Part shown: one piece after another, positions 8,540-16,802 of the stretch
How positions within the stretch are numbered: position 1 is the stretch's first letter
Layout of the letters: each line of letters begins with the position of its first letter
Assembly: GCF_022835695.1 (NCBI RefSeq)
Contig: NZ_BQUV01000007.1
Location: 1 to 64,000 of the forward strand
Direction of reading: 5' to 3'
DNA length: 64,000 nt
From: Bradyrhizobium sp. Ce-3
GTDB taxonomy: Bacteria; Pseudomonadota; Alphaproteobacteria; Rhizobiales; Xanthobacteraceae
Translations under genes and position numbers: made by a program
Notes under the pieces: generated by a model
The model's input: only the letters and a program-made list of their open reading frames with translations
The model's database searches: none
Told to the model about the DNA's origin: nothing

Positions 8540-9541
8540 TCAGGCGAGCAGCGCCTTGCGCTTTTGCACTCGCGCAATCGAGCGCTGCACCGCGGCCCGA
8601 TCCAGCGATCCGTCCTGCACTGCACCCGCGACAACAGCGGCGATGCCGGCCATCTCCTGCTCCTGGTCGAACAGATTGTTGCCGATGCAGATCATGTCCA
8701 TGCCGGCGGCAATCGCCTGCAGGCTGGCCGCGCTGGTGCCGAGCGCCTTCTGCAGCCCCTGCATCTGCATGTCGTCGGTGATCAGCAGCGTCTCGGGCAG
8801 CCGCCGCCGAAGCCGGCCGATTCCGGCCGATGACAGTGTCATCGGATGCTGCGCGTCCCATTGGCGGACAATGGCGTGGCTGACCAGCACCGCATCGCCA
8901 AAAATCTGCGGCGCCAGTGTGTAGAACAGCTCTTCCTGATCCGGCCGCAGCGCATCGGAGATGTCCATGTACTCCAGGTGTGAATCGACGCGTGCGCCGC
9001 CGATGCCCGGATAATGCTTCAGGCAGAGCCCGACGCCGGCCTGGCGCGCCGCGGCATCGACCAGGCGGGCATTGGCCGCGACCTCGCCGATATCGGACGA
9101 ATAGGACCGCTTGATCTTGCCGATGTTGGGATTGTCAGAATTGAAGTCGACGTCGATGACCGGTGCGAAATTGTAGCGGATGCCGAGCCGGCGCAACTCG
9201 CCATAGCTTGCAGCCAGGATCGTCTGCTTGTCCGGATGCGCGAGCCGGTTGAAATCCTTCGCGCTCGGCAGCGGCTGAAAGCCGAGGCCCTCCTTGAGCC
9301 GGCGCACCAGGCCGCCTTCCTGATCGATGAAGACCAGCGGCTGGGACGGCAGCGCCGCGATCTCGGCGCAGAGCGACCGCACCTGCGCGGGCGACGCGAT
9401 GTTGTTGTCGTATTGCCGGGTCTGGCACGAATAATCGAACAGGATCACCCCGCCGAGCCCGAATTGCGCGGCAAACTGCTTCAGCCAGGGCGGAATGACC
9501 TTGCCGTAGAAGCCGAGGATGAAAAGTTCGCCGACGGTCAT
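8540..9541 (-). CDS. Glycoside hydrolase family 3 protein, NagZ-like
   Basis: 333-aa cytoplasmic TIM-barrel hydrolase of the beta-N-acetylhexosaminidase type. NagZ removes N-acetylglucosamine from peptidoglycan fragments during wall recycling. Family signatures are visible: IDQEGGLVRR (residues 72-81), KHYPG (175-179) followed by VDSH (185-188), which carries the Asp-His pair used in GH3 N-acetylglucosaminidases, and the nucleophile region TDDMQM (255-260). The glycine-rich loop is KHYPGIG rather than the usual KHFPGHG. Bradyrhizobiaceae often carry a second NagZ near the sec-independent translocase genes; this one is isolated and next to acetoacetyl-CoA synthetase, so the physiological substrate is uncertain. 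Confidence 0.85.
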   Translation of the reverse strand: MTVGELFILGFYGKVIPPWLKQFAAQFGLGGVILFDYSCQTRQYDNNIASPAQVRSLCAEIAALPSQPLVFIDQEGGLVRRLKEGLGFQPLPSAKDFNRLAHPDKQTILAASYGELRRLGIRYNFAPVIDVDFNSDNPNIGKIKRSYSSDIGEVAANARLVDAAARQAGVGLCLKHYPGIGGARVDSHLEYMDISDALRPDQEELFYTLAPQIFGDAVLVSHAIVRQWDAQHPMTLSSAGIGRLRRRLPETLLITDDMQMQGLQKALGTSAASLQAIAAGMDMICIGNNLFDQEQEMAGIAAVVAGAVQDGSLDRAAVQRSIARVQKRKALLA

Positions 9542-9728
9542 GGCCGCTCGCTATCGGATAGGCATGGAATCAGCCCCGCACCCGAAGCAATAGCACGCGA
9601 CATCGGCGGTAAGAATATGACGCAAGCTTGCGGCGCGACTGCGTTCCCCGCCCGCGCATCGCTGTGTTAAGACACGACCGCACGCCTCGATCGCGCATGC
9701 CACAACACAAGAGATTCCGGAAACGCCC

Positions 9729-11774
9729 ATGACAGCACCTTACGTCCCGCAAATGGCCCTTTACCGCCAATGGCTGAAGGACACACGCGGTCTTGAATTC
9801 GCGGATTTCGAGGCGATGCGGCGCTGGTCGGTCACCGATATCGACGGCTTCTGGCAGAGTGTCTGGGACTATTTCGATCTGCGCTCGCCGACGCCGCATT
9901 CGGCGGTGCTGGCGAAACGCAAGATGCCGGGCGCGGTGTGGTTTCCCGGCGCATCGGTGAATTATGCCCGCCAGGTGTTCCGCCATGTCGCACCAGCGCA
10001 TGCCGCCGGCCTGCCGGCGCTGATCGCGAGCGGCGAGGACGGCAAGCTCTCGGAGACCAGCTGGCCCGAACTGCAGCGCAAATCGGCGGCGCTGGCGCTG
10101 CATCTGAAGGCCAACGGCGTCCGCGCCGGCGATCGGGTCGCGGCCTACCTGCCGAACATTCCGGAGACGATCATTGCGTTTCTGGCGACCGCGAGCCTGG
10201 GTGCGATCTGGAGCGTCTGCGCGCCCGACATGGCGGCGCCCGCGGTGATCGACCGCTTCAAGCAGATCGAGCCGAAAGTGCTGATCGCCTGCGACGCCGT
10301 GACCTATGCGGGCAGGCGTCATGACCGGCAAGGCGTGATCGAGGAATTGCGGCGCGCGCTGCCGACGGTCGAGCATGTCATCCTGCACAGCGATGCCGCG
10401 CCGGCCGAGACGCAACTGTCGTCCATCCACGCGGGCGAGAGCGCGGAGATCGCCGCCTTCGAGCCGGAATGGCTGCCGTTCGACCATCCGCTCTGGATCG
10501 TCTATTCCTCGGGCACCACGGGATTGCCGAAGCCGATCCTGCACAGCCATGGCGGCATCATCGTCGTGGCGCTGCCGCTGTCGACGCTGCACAACGACGT
10601 CGGCTGCAGCTACCACCCGAATTCGTTGGGCGAACGTTTCCACTGGTACTCGTCGACCGGCTGGATCATGTGGAATTGCCAGGCCAACGGCCTGCTCAAC
10701 GGCACCACCTGCTGCATCTTCGACGGCAGCCCCGGTGGCACCAAGGACAAGCCGGACTGGACCACGCTGTGGCGTTTCGTTGCGGATGCCAAGGCGACCT
10801 TCTTCGGCGCCGGTGCGGCGTTCTTCGCTAATTGCACCAAGGCCGAAATCGATCTCGCAGAGGTCGGCGACCTCTCGGGCCTGCGCGCACTCGGCTCGAC
10901 CGGCTCGCCGCTCTCGGCCGACACCCAGGCCTGGTTCAACGAACGCTTCGCCGCGCTGTCTGCACGCAACGGCAACGCCGCGCAGGCCGACATCTGGTGG
11001 GCCAACATTTCCGGCGGCACCGACTTCGCCGGCGCCTTCATCGGCGGCAACCGCGAACTGCCGCAGACCCCGGGCATCATGCAATGTCGCCTGCTCGGCT
11101 GCGCGGTGGACGCGTTCGACGAGCAGGGCCGCGCCGTGATCGACGAGGTCGGCGAGCTGGTCTGCACCGAGCCGCTGCCCTCGATGCCGCTGCGGTTCTG
11201 GAACGATCCCGGCGATGCGCGCTATCTGTCGAGCTATTTCGAGAGCTATCCCGACAATTTCGACGGCACCGGCCGCGGCCCGGTGTGGCGGCATGGCGAC
11301 TGGCTCAAGATCAACCCCGACGGCTCCTGCGTGATCTATGGCCGCAGCGACGCCACCATCAACCGCCACGGCCTGCGGATGGGCACCAGCGAACTCTATT
11401 CGGCGATCGAGGCGCTGCCGGAGGTGCTGGATTCGATGGTCGTCGACCTCGAATATCTCGGCCGCGACAGCTACATGCCGCTGTTCGTGGTGCTGCGCGA
11501 GGGCGTTGTCCTCGATGCCGCGATGAAGGCGAAGATCAACAAGGCGGTGGAAGCCGGGCTGTCGCGCCGCTTCCTGCCCAACGACATCTTCGTGGTGGCG
11601 GAGATTCCGCGCACGCTGTCCGGCAAGAAGCAGGAGCTGCCGGTCAAGAAGCTGCTGCTCGGCCACGCGATCGAGAAGGTCATCAACCGCGACGCGATGG
11701 CCAATCCCGGCTGCCTCGACTGGTATCTCGACTTTGCCAAGGGCTATCTGAGCAGGCAGGCAGGCGCGGCGTAA
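9729..11774 (+). CDS. aacS: Acetoacetyl-CoA synthetase
   Basis: 681 aa, the usual length for acetoacetate-CoA ligase (EC 6.2.1.16), which activates acetoacetate with ATP and CoA and so recovers carbon from ketone bodies and polyhydroxybutyrate turnover. The N-terminus has the ACS-type cap (FWQSVWDYF... GAVWFPGASVNYA). The AMP-binding core follows with the P-loop YSSGTTGLPKP (about residues 258-268), the motif WIMWNCQ, and the C-terminal domain with LSGKKQELPVKKLL holding the catalytic Lys. It diverges from the NagZ-like gene and stands alone, which fits a housekeeping assimilation role. Confidence 0.95.
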   Translation: MTAPYVPQMALYRQWLKDTRGLEFADFEAMRRWSVTDIDGFWQSVWDYFDLRSPTPHSAVLAKRKMPGAVWFPGASVNYARQVFRHVAPAHAAGLPALIASGEDGKLSETSWPELQRKSAALALHLKANGVRAGDRVAAYLPNIPETIIAFLATASLGAIWSVCAPDMAAPAVIDRFKQIEPKVLIACDAVTYAGRRHDRQGVIEELRRALPTVEHVILHSDAAPAETQLSSIHAGESAEIAAFEPEWLPFDHPLWIVYSSGTTGLPKPILHSHGGIIVVALPLSTLHNDVGCSYHPNSLGERFHWYSSTGWIMWNCQANGLLNGTTCCIFDGSPGGTKDKPDWTTLWRFVADAKATFFGAGAAFFANCTKAEIDLAEVGDLSGLRALGSTGSPLSADTQAWFNERFAALSARNGNAAQADIWWANISGGTDFAGAFIGGNRELPQTPGIMQCRLLGCAVDAFDEQGRAVIDEVGELVCTEPLPSMPLRFWNDPGDARYLSSYFESYPDNFDGTGRGPVWRHGDWLKINPDGSCVIYGRSDATINRHGLRMGTSELYSAIEALPEVLDSMVVDLEYLGRDSYMPLFVVLREGVVLDAAMKAKINKAVEAGLSRRFLPNDIFVVAEIPRTLSGKKQELPVKKLLLGHAIEKVINRDAMANPGCLDWYLDFAKGYLSRQAGAA

Positions 11775-11790
11775 GCGGTCGCGCCGCCGG

Positions 11791-12714
11791 TCAGCGCGGC
11801 CTGCCGCGCCACGGCGGCGGTGCGAGCGCGGCGCGCAGGTGCTCCACGAAAGCCTGCGTGCGCCGGGCCCGGCCGCCACGGCCCGGATTGAGCAGTGCGA
11901 CGATGTCGGCCGGCGGCAGGCGGAAGTTCGGCAGCACCCGCACCAGCCGGCCGGCGGCGAGATCCTCGGCGACGTCCCACTCCGATCGCACGATCAGGCC
12001 GTGATCCATCAACGCCCAGGCCTTCACGACCTCGCCGTCATTGCTCGACAGCATCGGCTCGATCCTGACGACGTCAGGCTCCGCCGCGGCACGCCGGCGC
12101 GCGAACCGCCACAGCGTCACGTCCTCCTCGTTCTCGCGCAACGCGATGCATTGATGCCCGCGCAGCTCCTGCGGGGCCGCCGGCGTTCCGCGGCGCTTCA
12201 GATAGGCCAGCGAGGCGCAGAGCAAGCGTTCGTTGGGCGCAAGGCGCAGCAGCCGAAGCGTGGAATCCTTCAATGCGCCGATATGGATCATGACATCCCA
12301 CGCGCTCGCAGCGGCACGTCCCGGTCGATCGGACAGTTCGAGCTCGACCGACACGTCGGGATGGCGGGATCGGAAGCTGGCAACGACCGGCGCGACGTAG
12401 CGGCGTCCGAACCCCAGCGGCGCAAGAATTTTCAGATGGCCGGCGATCGTGCCGCGACGCGCCTGCAGCGCCTCCGTCAACTCCGTCGCCTCGTCGAGCA
12501 GCGTGCCGCCGCGCAGCACCAGCAGTTCGCCCTCATCCGTCAGCGTCAACCGCCGGGCCGAACGGCTGACCAGTTGAACGCCCAGGCGCTGCTCGAGGCT
12601 CTGCAGCCGCTGCGACACCGCCGATGGCGTGACGTCGAGCGCCCGCGCCGCGGCCGCCAGCGACCGGGCGGCGGCGATGGCCAGGAAGAAGCGGATGTCG
12701 TCGGTCGAGAGCAT
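11791..12714 (-). CDS. LysR family transcriptional regulator of the adjacent PLP-enzyme cluster
   Basis: 307 aa. Residues 1-60 form the LysR helix-turn-helix (SLAAAARALDVTPSAVSQRL followed by SLEQRLGVQLVSRSARRL), and residues 90-295 the periplasmic-binding-protein-like effector domain. The start ATG at 12714 is chosen because the domain begins there (MLSTDDIRFF); the frame is open upstream but without domain sequence. It diverges from the gene at 12786 across only 71 bp, the classic layout for a LysR activator of the neighbouring genes. A perfect palindrome overlaps its own start codon, suggesting autorepression. Confidence 0.92.
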   Translation of the reverse strand: MLSTDDIRFFLAIAAARSLAAAARALDVTPSAVSQRLQSLEQRLGVQLVSRSARRLTLTDEGELLVLRGGTLLDEATELTEALQARRGTIAGHLKILAPLGFGRRYVAPVVASFRSRHPDVSVELELSDRPGRAAASAWDVMIHIGALKDSTLRLLRLAPNERLLCASLAYLKRRGTPAAPQELRGHQCIALRENEEDVTLWRFARRRAAAEPDVVRIEPMLSSNDGEVVKAWALMDHGLIVRSEWDVAEDLAAGRLVRVLPNFRLPPADIVALLNPGRGGRARRTQAFVEHLRAALAPPPWRGRPR

Positions 12715-12729
12715 TAAGGCTATCCTTAA
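12714..12729. promoter_or_regulatory. Palindrome at the LysR start, candidate operator
   Basis: TTAAGG and CCTTAA face each other with a 4-bp spacer in the 71-bp divergent gap, and the left arm overlaps the ATG of the LysR gene. This placement suits autoregulation by the LysR protein. It is not an exact T-N11-A box. Confidence 0.5.
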
Positions 12730-12785
12730 TATAGGAATGACCTTCGGTAAATTGTACTTAGCATGGAAACGGCTAGTCTTGCCGC

Positions 12786-13946
12786 ATGTCATCAGCCCCC
12801 GCCTTGAACGCACCGCATCGGCTTGCCGCCATCGAGACGCCCTGCCTCGTGCTCGACGAAGACCGCATGCTGCACAACATCGCCCGCCTGAAGACGCGGC
12901 TGAGGCGGCTCGGCGTGCCGTTGCGCCCACATCTGAAGACCGCGAAATCGATTCCGGCGGCCCGCGCCGTGATGGACGGCCCGGCCGGCCCGGCCGCGGT
13001 CTCCACGCTGCGGGAAGCCGAAATGTTTGCCGCGGCAGGCGTCAGGGACATCCTCTATGCCGTCGGCATCGCGCCGCAGAAGCTCGATCGCGTCGCCGCC
13101 CTGCGGCGGCAGGGCGTCGACCTCTCGGTGGTGCTCGACAGCCCCGAGCAGGCCGCGGCCATCACCGCGATGGCCCGCACAACCAACGACCGCATCCCCG
13201 TGCTGATCGAGATCGATTGCGACGGCCATCGCGCCGGAGTGGGCGCGCACGACCCGCTGCTCGTCGAGATCGGCCGCGCGCTCCATGCCGGCGGCGCCGA
13301 GCTGCGCGGCGTCATGACGCATGCCGGCGAATCCTATTCCTGCCGCAGCGTGGCGGCGCTCGAGCAGGCGGCCGAGCAGGAGCGCGCCGCGGCCGTCGCC
13401 TGCGCCGAGGCGTTGCGCGCGGCTGGACTGCCCTGCCCCGTCGTCAGCGTCGGCTCGACGCCGACGGCGCATTTCGCGCGCTGGCTCGATGGCGTCACCG
13501 AGGTGCGCGCCGGCGTCTTCGTGATGTTCGACCTAGTGATGGCCGGGATCGGGGTCTGCGCGGTCGAGGACATCGCGCTGTCGGTGCTCGCGACGGTGAT
13601 CGGCCATCGCCCCGACCGCGGCTGGACCTTCATCGACGCCGGCTGGATGGCGCTGTCGCGCGATCGCGGCACCGCGAAGCAGCCGATCGACCAGGGCTAC
13701 GGCATCGTTTGCGACATCGATGGGCGGCCCTATCCCGATCTGATCGTGACCGAGACCAATCAGGAGCACGGCATCATCGCGCTCCGTCCCGGCAGCACCG
13801 CGCCGCAGGTGACGCTGCCGGTCGGCACCAAGGTACGGATCCTGCCGAACCATGCCTGCGCGACCGGGGCCCAGCACGACCGCTACCATGTCGTCGCCGC
13901 CGGCTCCGGCGCCGTCAGGCAATGGGAGCGGTTTCGCGGATGGTAG
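12786..13946 (+). CDS. D-serine dehydratase / D-threonine aldolase-like PLP enzyme
   Basis: 386-aa fold-type III PLP enzyme of the DSD1/D-threonine aldolase family, which cleaves or deaminates beta-hydroxy D-amino acids. An N-terminal alanine-racemase-like barrel carries the PLP lysine in RPHLKTAK (Lys51). A C-terminal beta domain carries the metal ligands His356 and Cys358 in NHACAT, the zinc pair known in D-serine dehydratase. The motif VTETNQEHG is also typical. Family knowledge allows D-serine ammonia-lyase, D-threonine aldolase or hydroxyaspartate aldolase activity; sequence alone does not decide. It is the first of three co-oriented genes and diverges from a LysR regulator. Confidence 0.88.
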   Translation: MSSAPALNAPHRLAAIETPCLVLDEDRMLHNIARLKTRLRRLGVPLRPHLKTAKSIPAARAVMDGPAGPAAVSTLREAEMFAAAGVRDILYAVGIAPQKLDRVAALRRQGVDLSVVLDSPEQAAAITAMARTTNDRIPVLIEIDCDGHRAGVGAHDPLLVEIGRALHAGGAELRGVMTHAGESYSCRSVAALEQAAEQERAAAVACAEALRAAGLPCPVVSVGSTPTAHFARWLDGVTEVRAGVFVMFDLVMAGIGVCAVEDIALSVLATVIGHRPDRGWTFIDAGWMALSRDRGTAKQPIDQGYGIVCDIDGRPYPDLIVTETNQEHGIIALRPGSTAPQVTLPVGTKVRILPNHACATGAQHDRYHVVAAGSGAVRQWERFRGW

Positions 13947-13963
13947 CAGACGGAGCCCAGCCC

Positions 13964-14620
13964 ATGACCCGAGCCTATGACGCCGTTCTGTTCGATCTGC
14001 TGACCGCGCTGCTCGACAGCTGGACGCTCTGGAACAAGGTCGCGGGCTCCGATGAGGCCGGGCTGCGTTGGCGCGCCGAGTATCTCAGGAACACCTATGC
14101 CACCGGACGCTATCGGCCCTATGAGGATCTGGTGGGCGAGGCGGCGCGCAATGTCGCCCTGCCATTCGAGCGGGCGGCGGAGCTCGGCGCACGCTATGCG
14201 GAGCTCGATCCCTGGCCCGAAGTGCGCGAGGTCCTGCAAAGCTTGCACGGTGCCGGCGTCGCACTCGGCGTCGTGACCAACTGCTCGGAGCGGCTCGGCC
14301 GCATCGCGGCCGATCGCCTTGGCGTTCCCCTCGCCGTGTTCGTGACGGCCGAGCGCGCCGGCTATTACAAGCCGCAGCCGCAACCCTATCAGCTCGCGCT
14401 CGACGAATTGTCGGTCGCGGCCGATCGATGCCTGTTCGTCGCGGGATCGGGCTATGATCTGTTCGGCACGGCACGTGTGCATCTGCCGACTTGGTGGCAT
14501 AATCGGGCCGCAATGAACCTGCCGGACGGGGCGCCCGCCCCGATCATGGTTCGTGACACCCTTGCGGCCTTGCCGGCTTTCGTGCTCGGCCGCGACGTGC
14601 CCGGCCGGACCGCGCCTTGA
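13964..14620 (+). CDS. HAD superfamily hydrolase, haloacid-dehalogenase type II-like
   Basis: 218 aa. HAD motifs are in order: nucleophile Asp11 in FDLLTALLDSW, Ser/Thr motif TNCSE, Lys motif YYKPQPQPYQ, and the acidic loop VAGSGYDL. The second Asp of phosphatase-type HADs is replaced by Leu (DLL), as in L-2-haloacid dehalogenases, so the enzyme may not be a simple phosphatase. An in-frame ATG at 13940 would overlap the previous gene by 7 nt and add eight residues; both starts are possible and imply translational coupling. It lies between two PLP enzymes, so its substrate is probably an intermediate of the same pathway, which is inference. Confidence 0.85.
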   Translation: MTRAYDAVLFDLLTALLDSWTLWNKVAGSDEAGLRWRAEYLRNTYATGRYRPYEDLVGEAARNVALPFERAAELGARYAELDPWPEVREVLQSLHGAGVALGVVTNCSERLGRIAADRLGVPLAVFVTAERAGYYKPQPQPYQLALDELSVAADRCLFVAGSGYDLFGTARVHLPTWWHNRAAMNLPDGAPAPIMVRDTLAALPAFVLGRDVPGRTAP

Positions 14621-14633
14621 GGACTGAATAGCG

Positions 14634-15764
14634 ATGCCTTCACCCAGTTACATCGATCCGCTCAACGGAAAGCTCTATCCGCTGGAGGCACCGCGGTGGT
14701 GCTCCGACGACGGCAAGCCGTTGCTCATCACGCCGCTACCGGGCATCTCCCGCGACGAGATCGAACGCGGCACCCGCTCGCTGTGGCGCTATCGGGCGGC
14801 GCTGCCGGTCGAGATCAGACAGCCGATCACGATGGGCGAAGGCTGCACGCCCGCGGTCGAGAAGGCGTGGGACGATCTGCGTCCGCATTTCAAGCTCGAA
14901 TGGTTCAATCCGACCGCGAGCTTCAAGGATCGCGGCACCACGGTGATGCTGTCGTTGCTGCGGCAGCTCGGCGTCGACGCGGTGCTGGAGGACTCATCCG
15001 GCAATGGCGGCGCGTCGGTCTCGGCCTATGGCGCGGCCGGCGGCATGCGGGTCAAAATCCTCGCGCCGGCGACGACGTCGCCGATGAAGGTGGCGCAGAT
15101 GCACGCCTTCGGCGCCGAGGTGCAGCTGGTCGAAGGCCCGCGCGAGGAATCCGAGGCGGAGGCGATCCGCCAGTCGAAGCAGATCTTCTACTCCAGTCAC
15201 AACTGGCAGCCGTTCTTTCTGCAAGGCACCAAGTCGCTGGCCTACGAGATCTGGGAAGATTTCGGCTTCACCGCGCCCGACAACGTCATCATGCCGGTCG
15301 GCGCCGGCAGCAGCCTGCTCGGCTGCTACATCGGCTTCAAGGAACTGCTCGCGGCCGGTCAGATCACGAAGCTGCCGCAGCTGTTTGCGGCGCAACCACT
15401 CAATTGCTCGCCGGTCGATGCCAGCTTCGCCGCCGGCGTCGACACGCCAATCGATCGCGCGGTCCGCAAGACCATCGCCGAGGGCACCGCGATCAAGCAT
15501 CCGCTGCGCCTGAAGCAGATGATCGCGGCGCTGAGGGAGAGCGGCGGCGGCACGGTCGCTATACCCGAGGACGGCATCGTCGCCGCATTGAAGCGGCTGG
15601 CGCGCAGTGGCCTGTTCGTCGAGCCGACCTCGGCCTCAGCCGCCGCCGCGCTCGACGTGCTGAAGGCACGCGGCGCGATCCAGCCGGCGGAGCGCACCGT
15701 CGTCATCATCAGCGGCACCGGGATCAAGGCGGCCGGGCTGATCACGGAGTTGCTGGGCAGCTAG
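14634..15764 (+). CDS. Threonine-synthase-like PLP enzyme
   Basis: 376-aa fold-type II PLP enzyme. The PLP lysine is Lys98 in NPTASFKDRG, the hallmark of threonine synthase and threonine dehydratase relatives, and the PLP phosphate loop is SSGNGGASVSAYG (about residues 119-131). Residues 20-30 begin with a rubredoxin-like remnant common in TS-like proteins (CSDDGKPL), but only one Cys is present. The usual housekeeping thrC is normally elsewhere, next to a peptidase gene, so this is probably a paralogue acting in the same pathway as the D-amino-acid enzyme two genes upstream. The stop codon directly abuts the convergent glycosyltransferase stop codon with no gap. Confidence 0.85.
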   Translation: MPSPSYIDPLNGKLYPLEAPRWCSDDGKPLLITPLPGISRDEIERGTRSLWRYRAALPVEIRQPITMGEGCTPAVEKAWDDLRPHFKLEWFNPTASFKDRGTTVMLSLLRQLGVDAVLEDSSGNGGASVSAYGAAGGMRVKILAPATTSPMKVAQMHAFGAEVQLVEGPREESEAEAIRQSKQIFYSSHNWQPFFLQGTKSLAYEIWEDFGFTAPDNVIMPVGAGSSLLGCYIGFKELLAAGQITKLPQLFAAQPLNCSPVDASFAAGVDTPIDRAVRKTIAEGTAIKHPLRLKQMIAALRESGGGTVAIPEDGIVAALKRLARSGLFVEPTSASAAAALDVLKARGAIQPAERTVVIISGTGIKAAGLITELLGS

Positions 15765-16802
15765 TCAGGCAATCGCTTCCGAGACGGCTGCGCCTGCCGG
15801 CATCGCGTGCGCCCGCCCGATATTGTCGAGGAACTGCCGCACGCTCTCCTGCCAGGTAAAGGTCAGGGCGTGGGCGCGGCATTTCTCGCGCGGCACATGG
15901 AGCGCACCGAGCGCCGCGCGACGCAGATCGTGATCGAGACAGCCGCAGCCTGACTTGCCGATCACGTCGAGCGGCCCCATCACCGGAAAGGCCGCAACCG
16001 GCAGGCCGCTTGCCAGCGCCTCGAGGATCACCATCCCGAACGTATCGGTCAGACTCGGAAACACCATGACGTCGGCGGATGCATAGACATCGGCGAGCGC
16101 GCGGCCGGTCCGCGTGCCGAGAAAATGGACCTGCGGAAACCGGGCCTGCAAACTGCTGCGCAGCGGCCCGTCGCCGACCACGACTTTCGAGCCCGGCAGG
16201 TCGAGACCGAGAAAGGCGTCGAGGTTCTTCTCGACCGCGACGCGGCCGACATAGAGAAACACCGGTGCCTGGAAGGCAATCGGCCGCTCTGTACGCGGAC
16301 AAAACAGCTCGGCGTCGACACCGCGCGACCACGGCATCAACTTGCGGAAGCCATGTGCCTTCAACGCCTGCTCGAGCGACGGCGAGCCGACCATGATGCC
16401 GTCGCCACTGTTGTGGAAACGGCGCAACGCCGCGTAGCTCCACCGCAGCGGGACCGGCAGCCGCGCGGCGAGATATTCGGGAAAGCGCGTGTGATAGCTG
16501 GTGGTGAACGGATAGCCGCGTGTCCGGCAGACATGCCGACTGATCCAGCCGATCGGCCCCTCGGTCGCGATGTGCACCGAGTCCGGGCGCGCCGCCGCGA
16601 TGGCGCGCGCGATCTGCCCGATCGTCGGCAGCGCGAGCCGGATTTCCGGATAGCCGGGCAACGGCACGGTGCGGAAATCGGCCGGCGTGAGAAATGTAAT
16701 CTCCGCGCCGAGCGACGGCGCTTCACTGGCGAGATACTCGAGCGAGCGGACCACACCGTTGATCTGCGGCCGCCAGGCGTCGGTTGCCACCAGCACGCGC
16801 AT
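15765..16802 (-). CDS. Group 1 glycosyltransferase, Agt-like (lipid glycosylation)
   Basis: 345-aa GT4-type glycosyltransferase with a GT-B fold. The N-terminal domain starts MRVLVATDAWRPQINGVVRS; the C-terminal domain holds FLYVGRVAVEKNL, the nucleotide-sugar E-x7-E region PSLTDTFGMVILEALASGLP, and no signal peptide. It resembles the GDP-mannose-type and diacylglycerol glycosyltransferases (Agt) that pair with the PlcP phospholipase in alphaproteobacteria. Its ATG overlaps the stop of the upstream phosphoesterase (TGATG), so the two are translationally coupled. Likely role: glycosylating diacylglycerol released by the phosphoesterase. The sugar donor cannot be told from sequence. Confidence 0.85.
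   Translation of the reverse strand: MRVLVATDAWRPQINGVVRSLEYLASEAPSLGAEITFLTPADFRTVPLPGYPEIRLALPTIGQIARAIAAARPDSVHIATEGPIGWISRHVCRTRGYPFTTSYHTRFPEYLAARLPVPLRWSYAALRRFHNSGDGIMVGSPSLEQALKAHGFRKLMPWSRGVDAELFCPRTERPIAFQAPVFLYVGRVAVEKNLDAFLGLDLPGSKVVVGDGPLRSSLQARFPQVHFLGTRTGRALADVYASADVMVFPSLTDTFGMVILEALASGLPVAAFPVMGPLDVIGKSGCGCLDHDLRRAALGALHVPREKCRAHALTFTWQESVRQFLDNIGRAHAMPAGAAVSEAIA

Noticed and set aside
9570-11879. 769-codon open frame on the minus strand opposite acetoacetyl-CoA synthetase
   Set aside because: It mirrors the real gene in a high-GC genome; the composition is Arg/His/Gln/Gly-rich with no domain. The plus-strand gene has clear family motifs.
12714-12729. CtrA box in the LysR divergent gap
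   Set aside because: The TTAA words are 8 nt apart rather than 7, and they form part of a perfect palindrome better explained by LysR.
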